18,025 bases of DNA, taken from assembly GCA_030672465.1 (NCBI GenBank), contig DAOVGJ010000257.1, forward strand, positions 1-18,025, given 5' to 3'. This document shows, piece by piece, positions 1-8,208 of the stretch (within the stretch, counting starts at the first letter, position 1; every line of letters starts with the position of its first letter). The position numbers and the translations under genes were made by a program. The stretch comes from Pseudomonadota bacterium (GTDB lineage Bacteria > Desulfobacterota > BSN033 > WVXP01 > G020346125). The notes under the pieces were generated by a model. That model made no database searches, was not told where the DNA came from, and saw nothing but the letters and a program-made list of their open reading frames with translations.

Positions 1-262
1 AGATGGACTTTTTACGGAGCCGTCAAGAATGAAGAACAGGAGATCACTGACAAGGGAGCTCTGAGCGCGAATTTACCCCTTTGTTGAATTAAAATCTGGA
101 TTGATTTATTGCAGGCCTTTCAATATCTCAGAAAGTCTGCCTCTTTCTGATGTCAACATTTTTGCAACAACGGGGTTAAGATTTTTCGTTATGGAATTTC
201 CTGGGTTACTGGAGAAAACCGTTGTCCCTGAGCGTAATACCATCCTTCAAACTGCAGCACCA

Positions 263-286
263 AAAGTAGCGCTTAAGCGCTACTTT
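263..286. repeat. Perfect 24-bp palindrome
   Basis: The half-site AAAGTAGCGCTT is followed immediately by its exact reverse complement, centred between 274 and 275. As RNA it would form a 10-bp stem with a TTAA loop. It abuts the conserved repeat that starts at 284. It may be the hairpin end of the repeat or a bidirectional terminator for the minus-strand operon ending at 428, but the T-run after it on the minus strand is short (CTTTTGG). Confidence 0.75.
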
Positions 287-339
287 GCAGTGAAGCGAAC
301 TTTAGAATGGTCGAAAAAATATTTTGAGCAGGGAAGAGC
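284..339 (+). repeat. Interspersed repeat, copy 1
   Basis: This 56-nt segment matches the reverse complement of 13755-13810 at 51 of 56 positions by my alignment, including an uninterrupted 23-nt block that starts GAAAAAATATTTTG. In both copies a GC-rich dyad lies just upstream of TTTGCAGTGAAG. Short frames run through both copies and give related peptides (FAVK..L.W.KKYFEQG), which follows from the DNA similarity and does not show that a protein is made. No transposase or target-site duplication is visible. Confidence 0.75.
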
Positions 340-427
340 GGCTTTTTCAGGGATCTCATTATGGGAATCGGCGAAGCACGTATGAGGTGGAAAGAGGGGC
401 AGGCAATTTAGGGCGGTCCCGGAGGAA

Positions 428-1783
428 CTATTCCAAAATGGTGTTGAGCTTTTCCATGACCAGATCTTGAATTTTCCTCAAGCTCTCTTGGCTGGAGGCC
501 TCGAATCTCAGGACCAGGACCGGTTGTGTATTCGATGCACGAACCAGCCCCCAGCCATCTGGGAAGAGAACCCTTGCGCCGTCAATATCGATAACTCGAT
601 ACTCCCTTTTGAACTCCTCGGCCAGTTGCATGACAATGTGGAATTTCTTGTCATCTGGGCATTCCATTCTGATTTCGGGGGTATTCACCATTTTGGGTAT
701 GTCCGATAGAAGGTCCGAAAGGCTTTCCCTCGTATTGGAGAGGATCTCAAGCAATCGTGCCCCCGCATAAATAGCATCGTCATATCCGAAATAACGATCA
801 GCGAAGAAGAGGTGTCCGCTCATCTCCCCCGCCAACAATGCCCTTTCCTCCTTCATCTTGGCCTTGATGAGGGAATGGCCCACTTTCCACATGACGGGAT
901 TTCCTCCATTTTTCGCGATATCATCGAAGAGGGTTTGGGAACACTTGACCTCAGCGATAAAGGTGGCGCCGGGGAATTCCTTCAAAATCGAGCGGGAAAA
1001 GATGACCATCAATTGATCTCCCCATATGATGGTTCCAGATTCATCGACCACTCCTATACGGTCGACATCTCCATCAAAAGCGATCCCCAGATCTGCCCTC
1101 TCGAGGGCCACCCTCTCGATGAGGGACTTCATATTTTCGGGGACCGTCGGATCGGGATGGTGGTTCGGAAAATGGCCGTCCGGCTCGCAAAAAAGGGGTG
1201 TGACCTCGAATCCCATTTCCCGATAGAGGGGAACGGCGATTACCCCCCCCATTCCGTTTCCGGCATCGACCACTACCCTTCGCTTTACATTGCCCGGGGA
1301 AAAATGATTCAGCAGGTAGTCCTTATAGCCGGAGTCGATGTCCCTTTCCTCGATATTACCCTTTCCTTTGATGAACTCCCCCAATTCCATAATGTGGCGG
1401 ATCTTCTGGATTTCCTCTCCATAAATGGTTGAGGTGCCCAGGCAGACCTTAAACCCGTTGTTATCGGGTGGATTATGGCTTCCCGTGATCTGAATGCCAC
1501 CCTCCATATTCAGGTTGAAGAGGGCAAAGTAGAGCAGAGGGGTGGGAACGACTCCTACGTCGATCACATGACATCCCGTTTCCGTAATCCCATCCAGGAA
1601 TCTGTTGCGGAACGAGGGAGAGCTCAGACGGCAATCGCGTCCGAGGGCTATTTTCCTTACCCCGTTGCTGGCAAAATAGGTTCCACAGCCCTTTCCCAAA
1701 AGATAGACGAAATCCTCGGTCAAGTCTCGATTGACGATCCCCCTGATGTCATATTCCCGAAATACGTTCGGATTGATTTCCAT
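428..1783 (-). CDS. manB: Phosphomannomutase/phosphoglucomutase
   Basis: A 451-residue alpha-D-phosphohexomutase, normal family length. It interconverts mannose-6-P and mannose-1-P (and probably the glucose phosphates) in the cytoplasm to feed GDP-mannose synthesis. Visible landmarks: the N-terminal FREYDIRG, the phosphoserine loop TGSHNPPDNNGFK with catalytic Ser102, the Mg-binding DGDVDRIG (Asp237, 239, 241), the sugar-binding GEMSGH (319-324) and the C-terminal phosphate loop RASNTQP (415-421). The ATG lies three bases after the manC stop (TAA-GGG-ATG), so the two are surely co-transcribed and probably translationally coupled. The dual PMM/PGM type (AlgC-like) is more likely than a dedicated PMM, but specificity cannot be read from sequence; the gene symbol is by pathway. 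Confidence 0.93.
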   Translation of the reverse strand: MEINPNVFREYDIRGIVNRDLTEDFVYLLGKGCGTYFASNGVRKIALGRDCRLSSPSFRNRFLDGITETGCHVIDVGVVPTPLLYFALFNLNMEGGIQITGSHNPPDNNGFKVCLGTSTIYGEEIQKIRHIMELGEFIKGKGNIEERDIDSGYKDYLLNHFSPGNVKRRVVVDAGNGMGGVIAVPLYREMGFEVTPLFCEPDGHFPNHHPDPTVPENMKSLIERVALERADLGIAFDGDVDRIGVVDESGTIIWGDQLMVIFSRSILKEFPGATFIAEVKCSQTLFDDIAKNGGNPVMWKVGHSLIKAKMKEERALLAGEMSGHLFFADRYFGYDDAIYAGARLLEILSNTRESLSDLLSDIPKMVNTPEIRMECPDDKKFHIVMQLAEEFKREYRVIDIDGARVLFPDGWGLVRASNTQPVLVLRFEASSQESLRKIQDLVMEKLNTILE

Positions 1784-1786
1784 CCC

Positions 1787-2893
1787 TTACACCCTGTCCT
1801 TTAAACCCTGCCGTTTGATAGCTTCCGCGATGGCCCTGACCTCTTGGGATCGATTTAGGTCACCCACCAGCACGGCATCAGGGGTATTGACCACCAGCAT
1901 TTGGTTTGCCCCGAAGATCGCAACGAACTTTTCTGATCGATTGATGATGAAGCTGTCGCGACTGTCAATAATGGTTGCCAATCCCTCGACGATATTGCCA
2001 CTGGTATCCCTTTGATCGTCTTTCATTTCGAAGAGGGCCTGCCAACTCCCCACATCGCTCCAGCCAAAATTTCCCGGAATGGTATAAACGGGCTCCCTTG
2101 TACTTTCCATAATCCCATAATCGATGGATATACTCTCCAGGTCGGCATAGACCCTTTCCAGCCTTGGCAGGTACCGGTCTCCGTCTAATATTCTCTCGAT
2201 TTCCGCGAGTCCTTGGTAGAGTTTGGGAAGATATTTCCCTATCTCTTTGAGGATGACATCCGCTTGAAAGATAAAAATTCCAGAATTCCAGAGGTAATTT
2301 CCCTCCTTAATGTAAAGGAGGGCCCTTTTCTCATCGGGCTTTTCCACGAAACGGTCTACCTCGAATACCTCCTGTTCCCTGATGGAATCGCATCTCCTTC
2401 CCTGCTTTATATACCCATAGCCCGTCTCCGGCTTTGTCGGGGGTATTCCGATGGTGACCATTCCCCCCCCTTGAGACAGCTCGATACAGGCTCGCAATGT
2501 GGTTCTGAAAAGCTCTTCATCTCCAATGAAATGGTCCGCTGGCAGCACGGCCATGGGGATATTTCCCCACCTTTTTTTTATATGGATGGCGGCTAATCCG
2601 ATACAGGGGGCCGTATTTCTTCCATAGGGTTCCTCGAGGATTTGAATGCGGCGGTCCTCGAAAATCTCCCCTGTCAATTCCCGGTGAGCCTGATTTATCA
2701 CCAGGTACACCCGTTCTTCATTCGCTAAAGGAGCGATTCTCAAAAAGGTCTCCTCGATCAACGGATGCTCGCCGAGGATATTCAAAAACTGCTTAGGTTT
2801 TGTTTCCCTGCTCAAGGGCCAGAATCGGGTTCCCGATCCCCCACCCATAATGACGAAAGCCCAATGATTGGCGCTCATTTCCCGTTTACCCAT
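1787..2893 (-). CDS. manC: Mannose-1-phosphate guanylyltransferase
   Basis: A 368-residue sugar-nucleotidyltransferase that makes GDP-mannose from GTP and mannose-1-P. Visible motifs: the nucleotide-binding GGGSGTRFWPLSR near residue 17 with KPKQFL, EPYGRNTAPC, LPADHFI, the FVEKP signature, LWNSGIF and GWSDVGSW. The length fits the monofunctional form: the C-terminal cupin (phosphomannose isomerase) domain of about 470-residue ManC/AlgA is absent, so mannose-6-P must come from an isomerase outside the window. First gene of the manC-pmm operon. The start is uncertain: neither the ATG at 2893 nor the in-frame ATG at 2878 has a strong ribosome site, and the second begins closer to the conserved fold. 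GDP-mannose would supply glycans or GDP-deoxyhexoses, but no glycosyltransferase is nearby. Confidence 0.93.
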   Translation of the reverse strand: MGKREMSANHWAFVIMGGGSGTRFWPLSRETKPKQFLNILGEHPLIEETFLRIAPLANEERVYLVINQAHRELTGEIFEDRRIQILEEPYGRNTAPCIGLAAIHIKKRWGNIPMAVLPADHFIGDEELFRTTLRACIELSQGGGMVTIGIPPTKPETGYGYIKQGRRCDSIREQEVFEVDRFVEKPDEKRALLYIKEGNYLWNSGIFIFQADVILKEIGKYLPKLYQGLAEIERILDGDRYLPRLERVYADLESISIDYGIMESTREPVYTIPGNFGWSDVGSWQALFEMKDDQRDTSGNIVEGLATIIDSRDSFIINRSEKFVAIFGANQMLVVNTPDAVLVGDLNRSQEVRAIAEAIKRQGLKDRV

Positions 2894-2946
2894 TTTTCGA
2901 GTACAGAGATCAGGTGTTAGGCCCTGTATTGGGAAGCCCTATTCAC

Positions 2947-2975
2947 ACCATATTGCATGGGTACAAAACTGTCAA
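2947..2975 (-). promoter_or_regulatory. sigma70-type promoter for manC-pmm
   Basis: On the minus strand a perfect TTGACA (2970-2975) is followed after 17 bp by TATGGT (2947-2952), four of six matches to TATAAT. Transcription would start near 2940, leaving a leader of about 47 nt before the manC ATG. The position, spacing and orientation are all right; no experiment supports it. Confidence 0.65.
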
Positions 2976-3030
2976 GGAGAACTTATTATGGATCAGTGAA
3001 GGACTTAAAGGGAAATGTTGTGAATATGCC

Positions 3031-3059
3031 TTGACATTCCCAAACCCAAGTTTTATTAT
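3031..3059 (+). promoter_or_regulatory. sigma70-type promoter for the Ser/Thr kinase
   Basis: A perfect TTGACA at 3031-3036, a 17-bp spacer and TATTAT at 3054-3059 (five of six to TATAAT). The predicted start near 3066 gives a leader of about 50 nt. That leader contains CTCCTCCTTTAG (3076-3087), which resembles the 16S anti-Shine-Dalgarno tail, while the kinase ATG itself has only a weak ribosome site (CGAAG just before it). Confidence 0.7.
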
Positions 3060-3114
3060 CGTCTGGTCTCAATTTCTCCTCCTTTAGATATCCATATAGC
3101 GGTTTTGGTCGAAG

Positions 3115-5118
3115 ATGAAGGAAACCCTGGGCAGATATAAGATCATTAAGGAAATCGGTCGGGGGGCCATGGGGGTTGTCTACCAGGGGTACGATCCCAG
3201 GATCGATCGGATCGTGGCCTTAAAGACGATCCGTAAAGATCGTTTGGCGGAATCGAGGGATGTGGAAGACCTGGTTATGCGTTTTCAGAAGGAAGTCCGG
3301 GCTACGGGGAAGCTGGTCCACCCGAATATCATCACCATTTACGATACGGGGGAAGATGAAGAGACGGCCTATATCGCCATTGAGTATATCGAAGGGGATA
3401 CCCTGGAGGATTTGATTCAAAAGGGCATTCGCTTCCCCATGGAGAAGATCATCGACATCATCGACCAGATATGCGACGGATTGGAGTACACCCATCGGCA
3501 GGGGATTGTCCACAGGGATCTTAAACCTTCGAATATCATGCTGCTCAAGGGAGAGAGGGTCAAGATTACCGATTTCGGGATCTCCAAGGCCGTTGGGGCC
3601 TCATCATCTTCAATTACCCAGGGCGGAATCTTCCTGGGTACCCCCAGCTATATGTCCCCTGAGCAGATTGCGGGAAGGAAGATCGACGGCCGGTCCGATC
3701 TGTTTTCCCTGGGGATTATCCTCTATCAGCTTCTGACCGGGGAAAAGCCCTTTTTTGCGAATACCATTTCCACTCTCATGTACAATATCGTCAATAAGGA
3801 CCCGATCCCTCCCAGCCAGATCGATTCCAGCATCCCTTTCCATTATGATGAGGTTATCGCCAAGGCCCTGGCAAAGGATCTGGATAAGCGATATCAAACG
3901 GCGAAGGATTTCGTCGAGGACTTGAAGAGGGCCTATCGGGGTGAGCGCTTGATGGATGCGTCGAGCATCGAACCCACCATGACCGTCGCGCAAGGAATTT
4001 TAAAGGAGATATACCCAAAGCGGAATAGGTTCGGGCTCCTAGCCGGATTCGCGGTTACCCTTTTGGTATTGTTGGTCTTGGGGGGGTATTACTGGATGCA
4101 CCATAGAATGCCAAGGCCCCCGGAAGGAGAGCGGGTTTCGGAAGTAAGGGTGGAGGAGAGGGTAGCTACACCGGTTGAGAAAGAGCCCGTTAAGCCGATT
4201 CTTTCACCCGCAGAGGAGGGGGAAAAGGCCGAAATGGTGAGGGCGGTCGGAAGCATCGTGGTCAAGTCCGATCCCCCTGGTGCATTGGTCTTTCTCGATG
4301 GCACGAGGCATGATGGTTTCACACCCACTGTAATCAAAGAGGTTACGGCTGGGGAGAAGTACAAGATACGGGTGGAGAAGGAGGGGTTTAGGGCTTGGTC
4401 GGAGATTGTGGAGCCGGAGCCCGACAAATCCCTGAGCGTACAAGCTTCATTGACAAAAGTTGTGCCTAAGCCGTCCCTATCTGGGGAGATTCGAATCTCT
4501 TCAGCCCCACCAGGGGCCAAGGTCTACTTGAATGACCAAGACATGGGTCGGAATACGCCGACTCGCCTCTCGGGCCTTTCGCCGGGTAAACATAAGTTGA
4601 AGTTGAAAAAGGAGGGATATAAGGTTTGGGAGGATGAGGTGATTGTGAGGGCTTCCGAACCATTGGATCTTTCAGGGGTGAAGTTACAAGAGGCCTTTGG
4701 GGAGCTAAACCTCCATGTTTCCCCTTGGGCAGATGTTTACTATAAGGGGGAGAAGCTGGGGACTACTCCCCTGGCAAATATCCGATTTCAGGAGGGCTTC
4801 CACAAGCTCGTCCTGAAGAATCCCCTTCTGAACATTGAGAAAGAGGTGACTGTCAAAATCGTAGCGAATGAACTCACGAAAAAGAGCGTAGATATTATGG
4901 AAGGAATAAAGGGGAAGCTGAAGATCAAAGTTACCCCGTGGGCCCATGTGTACGTCGATGGAAAACCCATGGGCACGACGCCCTTAAAACCCCTTGAGCT
5001 AACGGCGGGGGAACATATCGTTCAGGTGAAGAACGACAAGCTCGGAAAGCAACGGTCCTCCAGGGTAGTCATAAAGCCCAATGAAGTCCATTCCATGGAG
5101 GTTAATTTTCTAAAGTAG
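3115..5118 (+). CDS. Membrane Ser/Thr protein kinase with four PEGA repeats
   Basis: A 667-residue Hanks-type kinase. The catalytic domain (about 8-275) has the glycine loop GRGAMG (15-20), Lys37 in VALKTI, HRDLKPSN with Asp135, the DFG motif at 153-155 and the activation segment GTPSYMSPEQ. All key residues are present, so it should be active. A charged linker is followed by one membrane helix (about 306-328, FGLLAGFAVTLLVLLVLGG), a Pro/Glu-rich stalk, then four PEGA or PEGA-like beta repeats starting near 376, 455, 527 and 599. The last two are a diverged pair (SPWADVYYKG and TPWAHVYVDG). The topology is kinase inside, PEGA outside. PASTA repeats, the Gram-positive peptidoglycan sensors, are absent. 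A TAG stop lies just upstream in frame, which fixes the ATG. The gene is divergent from manC and convergent with the next gene, 11 bp apart. Confidence 0.93.
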   Translation: MKETLGRYKIIKEIGRGAMGVVYQGYDPRIDRIVALKTIRKDRLAESRDVEDLVMRFQKEVRATGKLVHPNIITIYDTGEDEETAYIAIEYIEGDTLEDLIQKGIRFPMEKIIDIIDQICDGLEYTHRQGIVHRDLKPSNIMLLKGERVKITDFGISKAVGASSSSITQGGIFLGTPSYMSPEQIAGRKIDGRSDLFSLGIILYQLLTGEKPFFANTISTLMYNIVNKDPIPPSQIDSSIPFHYDEVIAKALAKDLDKRYQTAKDFVEDLKRAYRGERLMDASSIEPTMTVAQGILKEIYPKRNRFGLLAGFAVTLLVLLVLGGYYWMHHRMPRPPEGERVSEVRVEERVATPVEKEPVKPILSPAEEGEKAEMVRAVGSIVVKSDPPGALVFLDGTRHDGFTPTVIKEVTAGEKYKIRVEKEGFRAWSEIVEPEPDKSLSVQASLTKVVPKPSLSGEIRISSAPPGAKVYLNDQDMGRNTPTRLSGLSPGKHKLKLKKEGYKVWEDEVIVRASEPLDLSGVKLQEAFGELNLHVSPWADVYYKGEKLGTTPLANIRFQEGFHKLVLKNPLLNIEKEVTVKIVANELTKKSVDIMEGIKGKLKIKVTPWAHVYVDGKPMGTTPLKPLELTAGEHIVQVKNDKLGKQRSSRVVIKPNEVHSMEVNFLK

Positions 5119-5129
5119 GAGTAACCCCG

Positions 5130-6482
5130 TTATTTGGTCCTCACCAAATCCCCAACCTGGATAGTCACTCGACCCGGGTTTAGAATCCTTGCCTTGGAAA
5201 CCCCCTCCTCGATTTGCTCAAAGACGATCTTCCCCAGGTAGATCTCATTGGTAATGACTTCCTTTGTGCGGGGTATGACGATCTGGAACGTTTTTCCAAT
5301 GACCAAGCCCTTAAAACCTGGCCTTATCCCGTTTTCGCTCCCGAGGTTAACCGTCACATAATTCTTCGAGACCTGGATGATATTGCCCTCGCATTTGATG
5401 AAGTTCTTCTCTATCTCCCCGACAATCCTATTGATATCCCGATCGCCAATGGCCAACATCGGTTTATCCGTATAGGGAATCTCGAAGTCCTTGGAAAAGA
5501 GGATGTTTCCTCCTTCTGGGTAGACTAGCTTAAGGTGGCAGAACAATGCCTTGCCCATCAAGTTTACATTGATGATTGAACCAATGAGGACGGAATCGAC
5601 CCCGAGGGGATACTCGCTCTCTTTCTCCGTGGTCTTCCTTTCGACCAGGGTAAACCGGTTATTCCTGAATATGGTCTCGCTGATCCGAGACGATAGGAGC
5701 TGCGGGATCTTTCGGATCTCTTCGTGTCCTGTCTTATCCACGAATGTGGAAACATAGATGCTCATGGAGACGGACCTGGGAAAATACTCCTTTCTGGGAG
5801 GGATAGGAGGCTTTATGGGGGGGGTCCCATCCGGTTTTTGTGGCCGTTTGAGTTGCCTAATGGCCCATTGAACGGAGATGGGATCGGTAGCTCTCTCCTT
5901 GGCCAGTTCAAATTCCACCTTTGCCCTCTTGGTGATTTCGCCCTTCCCGGAAGCGTATATATAGCCCAAAAGAAGATGGTAGTAGGAATCGTCTCTTTCC
6001 GAGCGGATATATTCCCTCAGATTGTTCAGCGCGGAGTCCCAATCCTTTTCCAAGGTATCTGCCACGGCCAAATAGTAATACGCTTCATAAAGGGATTTTC
6101 TCAAGCTGATGGCCTTGATGAATCTATCTTTTGCCCGCCCAAGCAATCCCTTCCTCTTGGATAGATAGGGGTCGATGGAAGCCCAAAGGTAGAGAAATCC
6201 AAGGCTTGTGTTGCCGTAGATGAATTTCTCATCTTCGAGAAGTGCCCTTTCATAGAGCTCTCTCGCGCGGTCGAAATAGATATCCTTGAAGAGCTTCTGC
6301 TCCTTTCCCGTTTTCAATAATTCGTTGCGATATCGATCCGCGGCCATTACCTTCTCAAAGGGGCCCTTGTCGTATTTCACCTCGAATTCCTTGGCCGGAG
6401 GGGGTGCCTTTCTGGCAAGAGTCATTTTAGGTGCTATGAGCAAGGATAAGGAGATAAGCAAGATAATTATTCCCTTTTTCAT
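5130..6482 (-). CDS. Secreted TPR protein with CsgG/FlgT-like C-terminus
   Basis: A 450-residue exported protein of unknown function. The N-terminus MKKGIIILLISLSLLIAP is a signal peptide with likely cleavage near TLA-RK (23); there is no lipobox Cys. Residues about 45-210 are helical and TPR-like (RARELYERALLEDEKF, YEAYYYLAVADTLEKDWDSA). A Pro-rich linker (about 213-232, TPPIKPPIPPRK) follows. Residues about 240-360 resemble the CsgG/LpoB/FlgT alpha-beta fold (MSIYVSTFVDKTG, FTLVER, GVDSVLIGSI). The last 85 or so residues look like a FlgT-C type beta domain (VTVNLGSENGIRPGFKG, LGKIVFEQIEEGVSKARIL, GDLVR). The ATG has a strong ribosome site (GGGAGGGGGA). These are motif-level assignments. It converges on the kinase and is divergent from the TPR-PEGA gene. 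Confidence 0.85.
   Translation of the reverse strand: MKKGIIILLISLSLLIAPKMTLARKAPPPAKEFEVKYDKGPFEKVMAADRYRNELLKTGKEQKLFKDIYFDRARELYERALLEDEKFIYGNTSLGFLYLWASIDPYLSKRKGLLGRAKDRFIKAISLRKSLYEAYYYLAVADTLEKDWDSALNNLREYIRSERDDSYYHLLLGYIYASGKGEITKRAKVEFELAKERATDPISVQWAIRQLKRPQKPDGTPPIKPPIPPRKEYFPRSVSMSIYVSTFVDKTGHEEIRKIPQLLSSRISETIFRNNRFTLVERKTTEKESEYPLGVDSVLIGSIINVNLMGKALFCHLKLVYPEGGNILFSKDFEIPYTDKPMLAIGDRDINRIVGEIEKNFIKCEGNIIQVSKNYVTVNLGSENGIRPGFKGLVIGKTFQIVIPRTKEVITNEIYLGKIVFEQIEEGVSKARILNPGRVTIQVGDLVRTK
5132..5149. terminator. Hairpin at the convergent 3' ends, possible weak terminator
   Basis: ATTTGGT-CCTC-ACCAAAT is a perfect 7-bp stem with a 4-nt loop, placed between the kinase stop (5118) and within the last codons of the minus-strand gene. 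It has no T-tract on either side, so as an intrinsic terminator it is weak. It could slow both polymerases or protect 3' ends. Confidence 0.3.
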
Positions 6483-6519
6483 GACGCTCCCCCTCCCTTT
6501 GGTTGACTTGTTTTAAATT

Positions 6520-6548
6520 TGGTTAACAGAATCGCGGAAGTATGTCAA
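6520..6548 (-). promoter_or_regulatory. Possible promoter for the TPR/CsgG-like gene
   Basis: On the minus strand CCTTGACA (perfect -35 at 6543-6548) precedes TAACCA after 17 bp. The -35 and its CC prefix match the other promoters in the window, but the -10 is poor (two of six), so either it needs an activator or the true -10 is elsewhere. I could not find a good plus-strand promoter for the gene at 6634 in the same 151-bp gap. Confidence 0.3.
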
Positions 6549-6633
6549 GGATAGCGCGGGTTAGATTTTCTATGGACAGGGAAGGGACCTTTATGGTAAA
6601 AGGGCATACACAGATGAAAGGGGGAATCTAACG

Positions 6634-8208
6634 GTGAAGGGGAGCTATTGTAGGGGGATTTTTTTGAGGATTAGCATTATTGTTTCAACGGCCCTCATGC
6701 TTTTCTTCGCAGGGGTGGCAAGGGCCGAATTGGGGGATGATCTTCTCTCACAGGGTTTGAAGGCCTATGAGAATGGGGAGTATCAACTCTCCATTGATAA
6801 ACTATTGAAGGCTATTCCCTTGTTGAAGGAGGACAAAAAAAGGATTGAGGCTTTCAAGACGATGGCCTTCGCCTATATGGCTTTTCCCAAAAAGGAGGAG
6901 GCGAGGCAACAATTTTGCGAAATCCTCAAACTTGATCCCGCCTTTGAGCTGGATTCCATTATGACTTCCCCGAAAATCCTGGCGGTGTTTCAGGAAGCTA
7001 AGGAGAAATATTGGCCTTTTGGAGAAATTGATGTTCAAGCCAGTTCTGGTGATCGGAAGACCATCTCCAGGGCCAAGGTCTACCTAAACGGGAAGTTAAT
7101 CGGCGAAACACCCTTGCAGAGGAGGGATATATTGCCGGGGGAATATGAGCTCGAGGTTTATAAGGATGGATTTCGATCTTTTAAGACTAGGGTTTCCGTT
7201 GAGGAGAGGGTCGTCCTGGAGGTAAAGAGCACCCTCATCGAGATAAGGATGCCGACCATCACCTCCATTGGGCACGATGTCACTGCCCCTTTGTTCACGG
7301 GGGATAAGATGGAGGTGATATTGAGGGGGGATTTGGGAAAGGAGGCTACGTTCGATCTGGGTAATGTTAAAAGGGGCTTGCCGATGAAGGAGGTTTCTCC
7401 GGGGAAGTACGTGGGTGTCTATCAGGTCGGCGAAAAAGATCAATTCTCCAACCTGGCCGTCGTTGGACACCTAGAAGGCCAGTACGGGGTTCGGGCCTCC
7501 ATGAAGGCCAAGAGGGCAATTTCCACCACCGTGCTTTCCCGATCACAGTTCCTTTTTCGGCGCGGAAAGGCCAGCATGGAGCAAGGGGAATATGACTTGG
7601 CCATCGATAGCCTTTCAAAAGCACTATACGAGGATCCGAATTTTATAGATGCTCACATCCTTTTGGCCAAGGCGTATAATAGGAAGAAGGGGGCCTATCT
7701 GGAGTCCGTCAAATACCTGAAAAAAGCCATAGAACTGGACGACGATAACCTCGAGGCCTTGAATTTTCTTGCACAAATTTATATCGAAAATGGAAAATAC
7801 GAGGATGCTTTGCCCGTGGTCAAAAAGATCCTGGGAATCGTTCCCAATAGTGCTTTTGCCTATGGCTACATGGGGGAGATTTTATACTCCAAAGGTAAGC
7901 ACGGAGAGGCCATCGAGGCTTTGAGGAAATCACTGCAGCTGGATTCGGGGAACCCAAGGGCTTATTTTCTCCTGGGTAAGGTTTTTGGGCGGTGCGACAG
8001 ATTGGCCGATGCCGTTTTGGAATACGAAACGGCGGTGGAACTTTCCCCTACGACGTACGAATATCGGAACGCCCTGGCGGCCTGCTGCAGGGCCCTTGAA
8101 CAGGAGATGTCCGCTTTTCGACAGTGGGCGATATGTCTGGAATTGGGTGATTTGACGGAATTGGAGCGAAGGAAGGTGAAGCGGAGGCTCTCCGAGCTGA
8201 GGAGGTGA
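6634..8208 (+). CDS. Secreted TPR-PEGA-TPR protein
   Basis: A 524-residue exported protein of unknown specific role. The GTG start is set by a ribosome site GAAAGGGGG at 6616-6624. The signal peptide has a hydrophobic core (IIVSTALMLFFAGV) and a clear ARA-E cleavage motif at about 32. Residues 35-115 form TPR-like helices (LKAYENGEYQLSIDKLLKA). Residues about 128-190 are one PEGA domain (RAKVYLNGKLIGETPL, LPGEYELEVYKDGFRSF). A beta-rich segment (about 195-295) follows, then at least five TPRs (about 305-500; for example FRRGKASMEQGEYDLAIDSL and GEILYSKGKHGEAIEALRKS). Such proteins are scaffolds for protein contacts in the periplasm or envelope. The shared PEGA module links it to the kinase at 3115. 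Its stop codon directly abuts the stop of the next, convergent gene. Confidence 0.88.
   Translation: MKGSYCRGIFLRISIIVSTALMLFFAGVARAELGDDLLSQGLKAYENGEYQLSIDKLLKAIPLLKEDKKRIEAFKTMAFAYMAFPKKEEARQQFCEILKLDPAFELDSIMTSPKILAVFQEAKEKYWPFGEIDVQASSGDRKTISRAKVYLNGKLIGETPLQRRDILPGEYELEVYKDGFRSFKTRVSVEERVVLEVKSTLIEIRMPTITSIGHDVTAPLFTGDKMEVILRGDLGKEATFDLGNVKRGLPMKEVSPGKYVGVYQVGEKDQFSNLAVVGHLEGQYGVRASMKAKRAISTTVLSRSQFLFRRGKASMEQGEYDLAIDSLSKALYEDPNFIDAHILLAKAYNRKKGAYLESVKYLKKAIELDDDNLEALNFLAQIYIENGKYEDALPVVKKILGIVPNSAFAYGYMGEILYSKGKHGEAIEALRKSLQLDSGNPRAYFLLGKVFGRCDRLADAVLEYETAVELSPTTYEYRNALAACCRALEQEMSAFRQWAICLELGDLTELERRKVKRRLSELRR

Larger units (their letters stand above)
1..427. other. Non-coding left margin with repeat elements
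   Basis: No gene is convincing here. The longest plus-strand frame (101-385, TTG start) has no recognisable domain, and its second half is an interspersed DNA repeat also found near 13.8 kb, so I treat it as repeat-derived. The stretch contains a 24-bp palindrome and the repeat copy, both listed separately. The manC-pmm operon ends at 428 with no classical hairpin plus T-tract directly behind it. The palindrome, about 140 bp further on, is the only strong stem that could end that transcript. Confidence 0.6.

Noticed and set aside
1..35. GATGGACTTTTTACGG at the window start as a second type of interspersed repeat
   Set aside because: It looks like intergenic repeats I associate with this kind of genome, but no second copy is in the window, so I cannot support it.
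101..385. 94-codon plus-strand frame as a gene
   Set aside because: It has a TTG start without a clear ribosome site, no known domain, and its second half is the interspersed DNA repeat. I list the repeat instead, though a repeat-encoded peptide cannot be excluded.
812..1432. 206-codon plus-strand frame inside the phosphomannomutase gene
   Set aside because: It is antisense to a gene with all catalytic motifs intact and shows no domain of its own.
2990..3087. Strong Shine-Dalgarno-like AAAGGAGGAG on the minus strand upstream of the kinase, before a TTG-started short frame
   Set aside because: The frame is under 30 codons with a TTG start and no promoter on that strand directly upstream. The motif is more simply a C/T-rich leader sequence.
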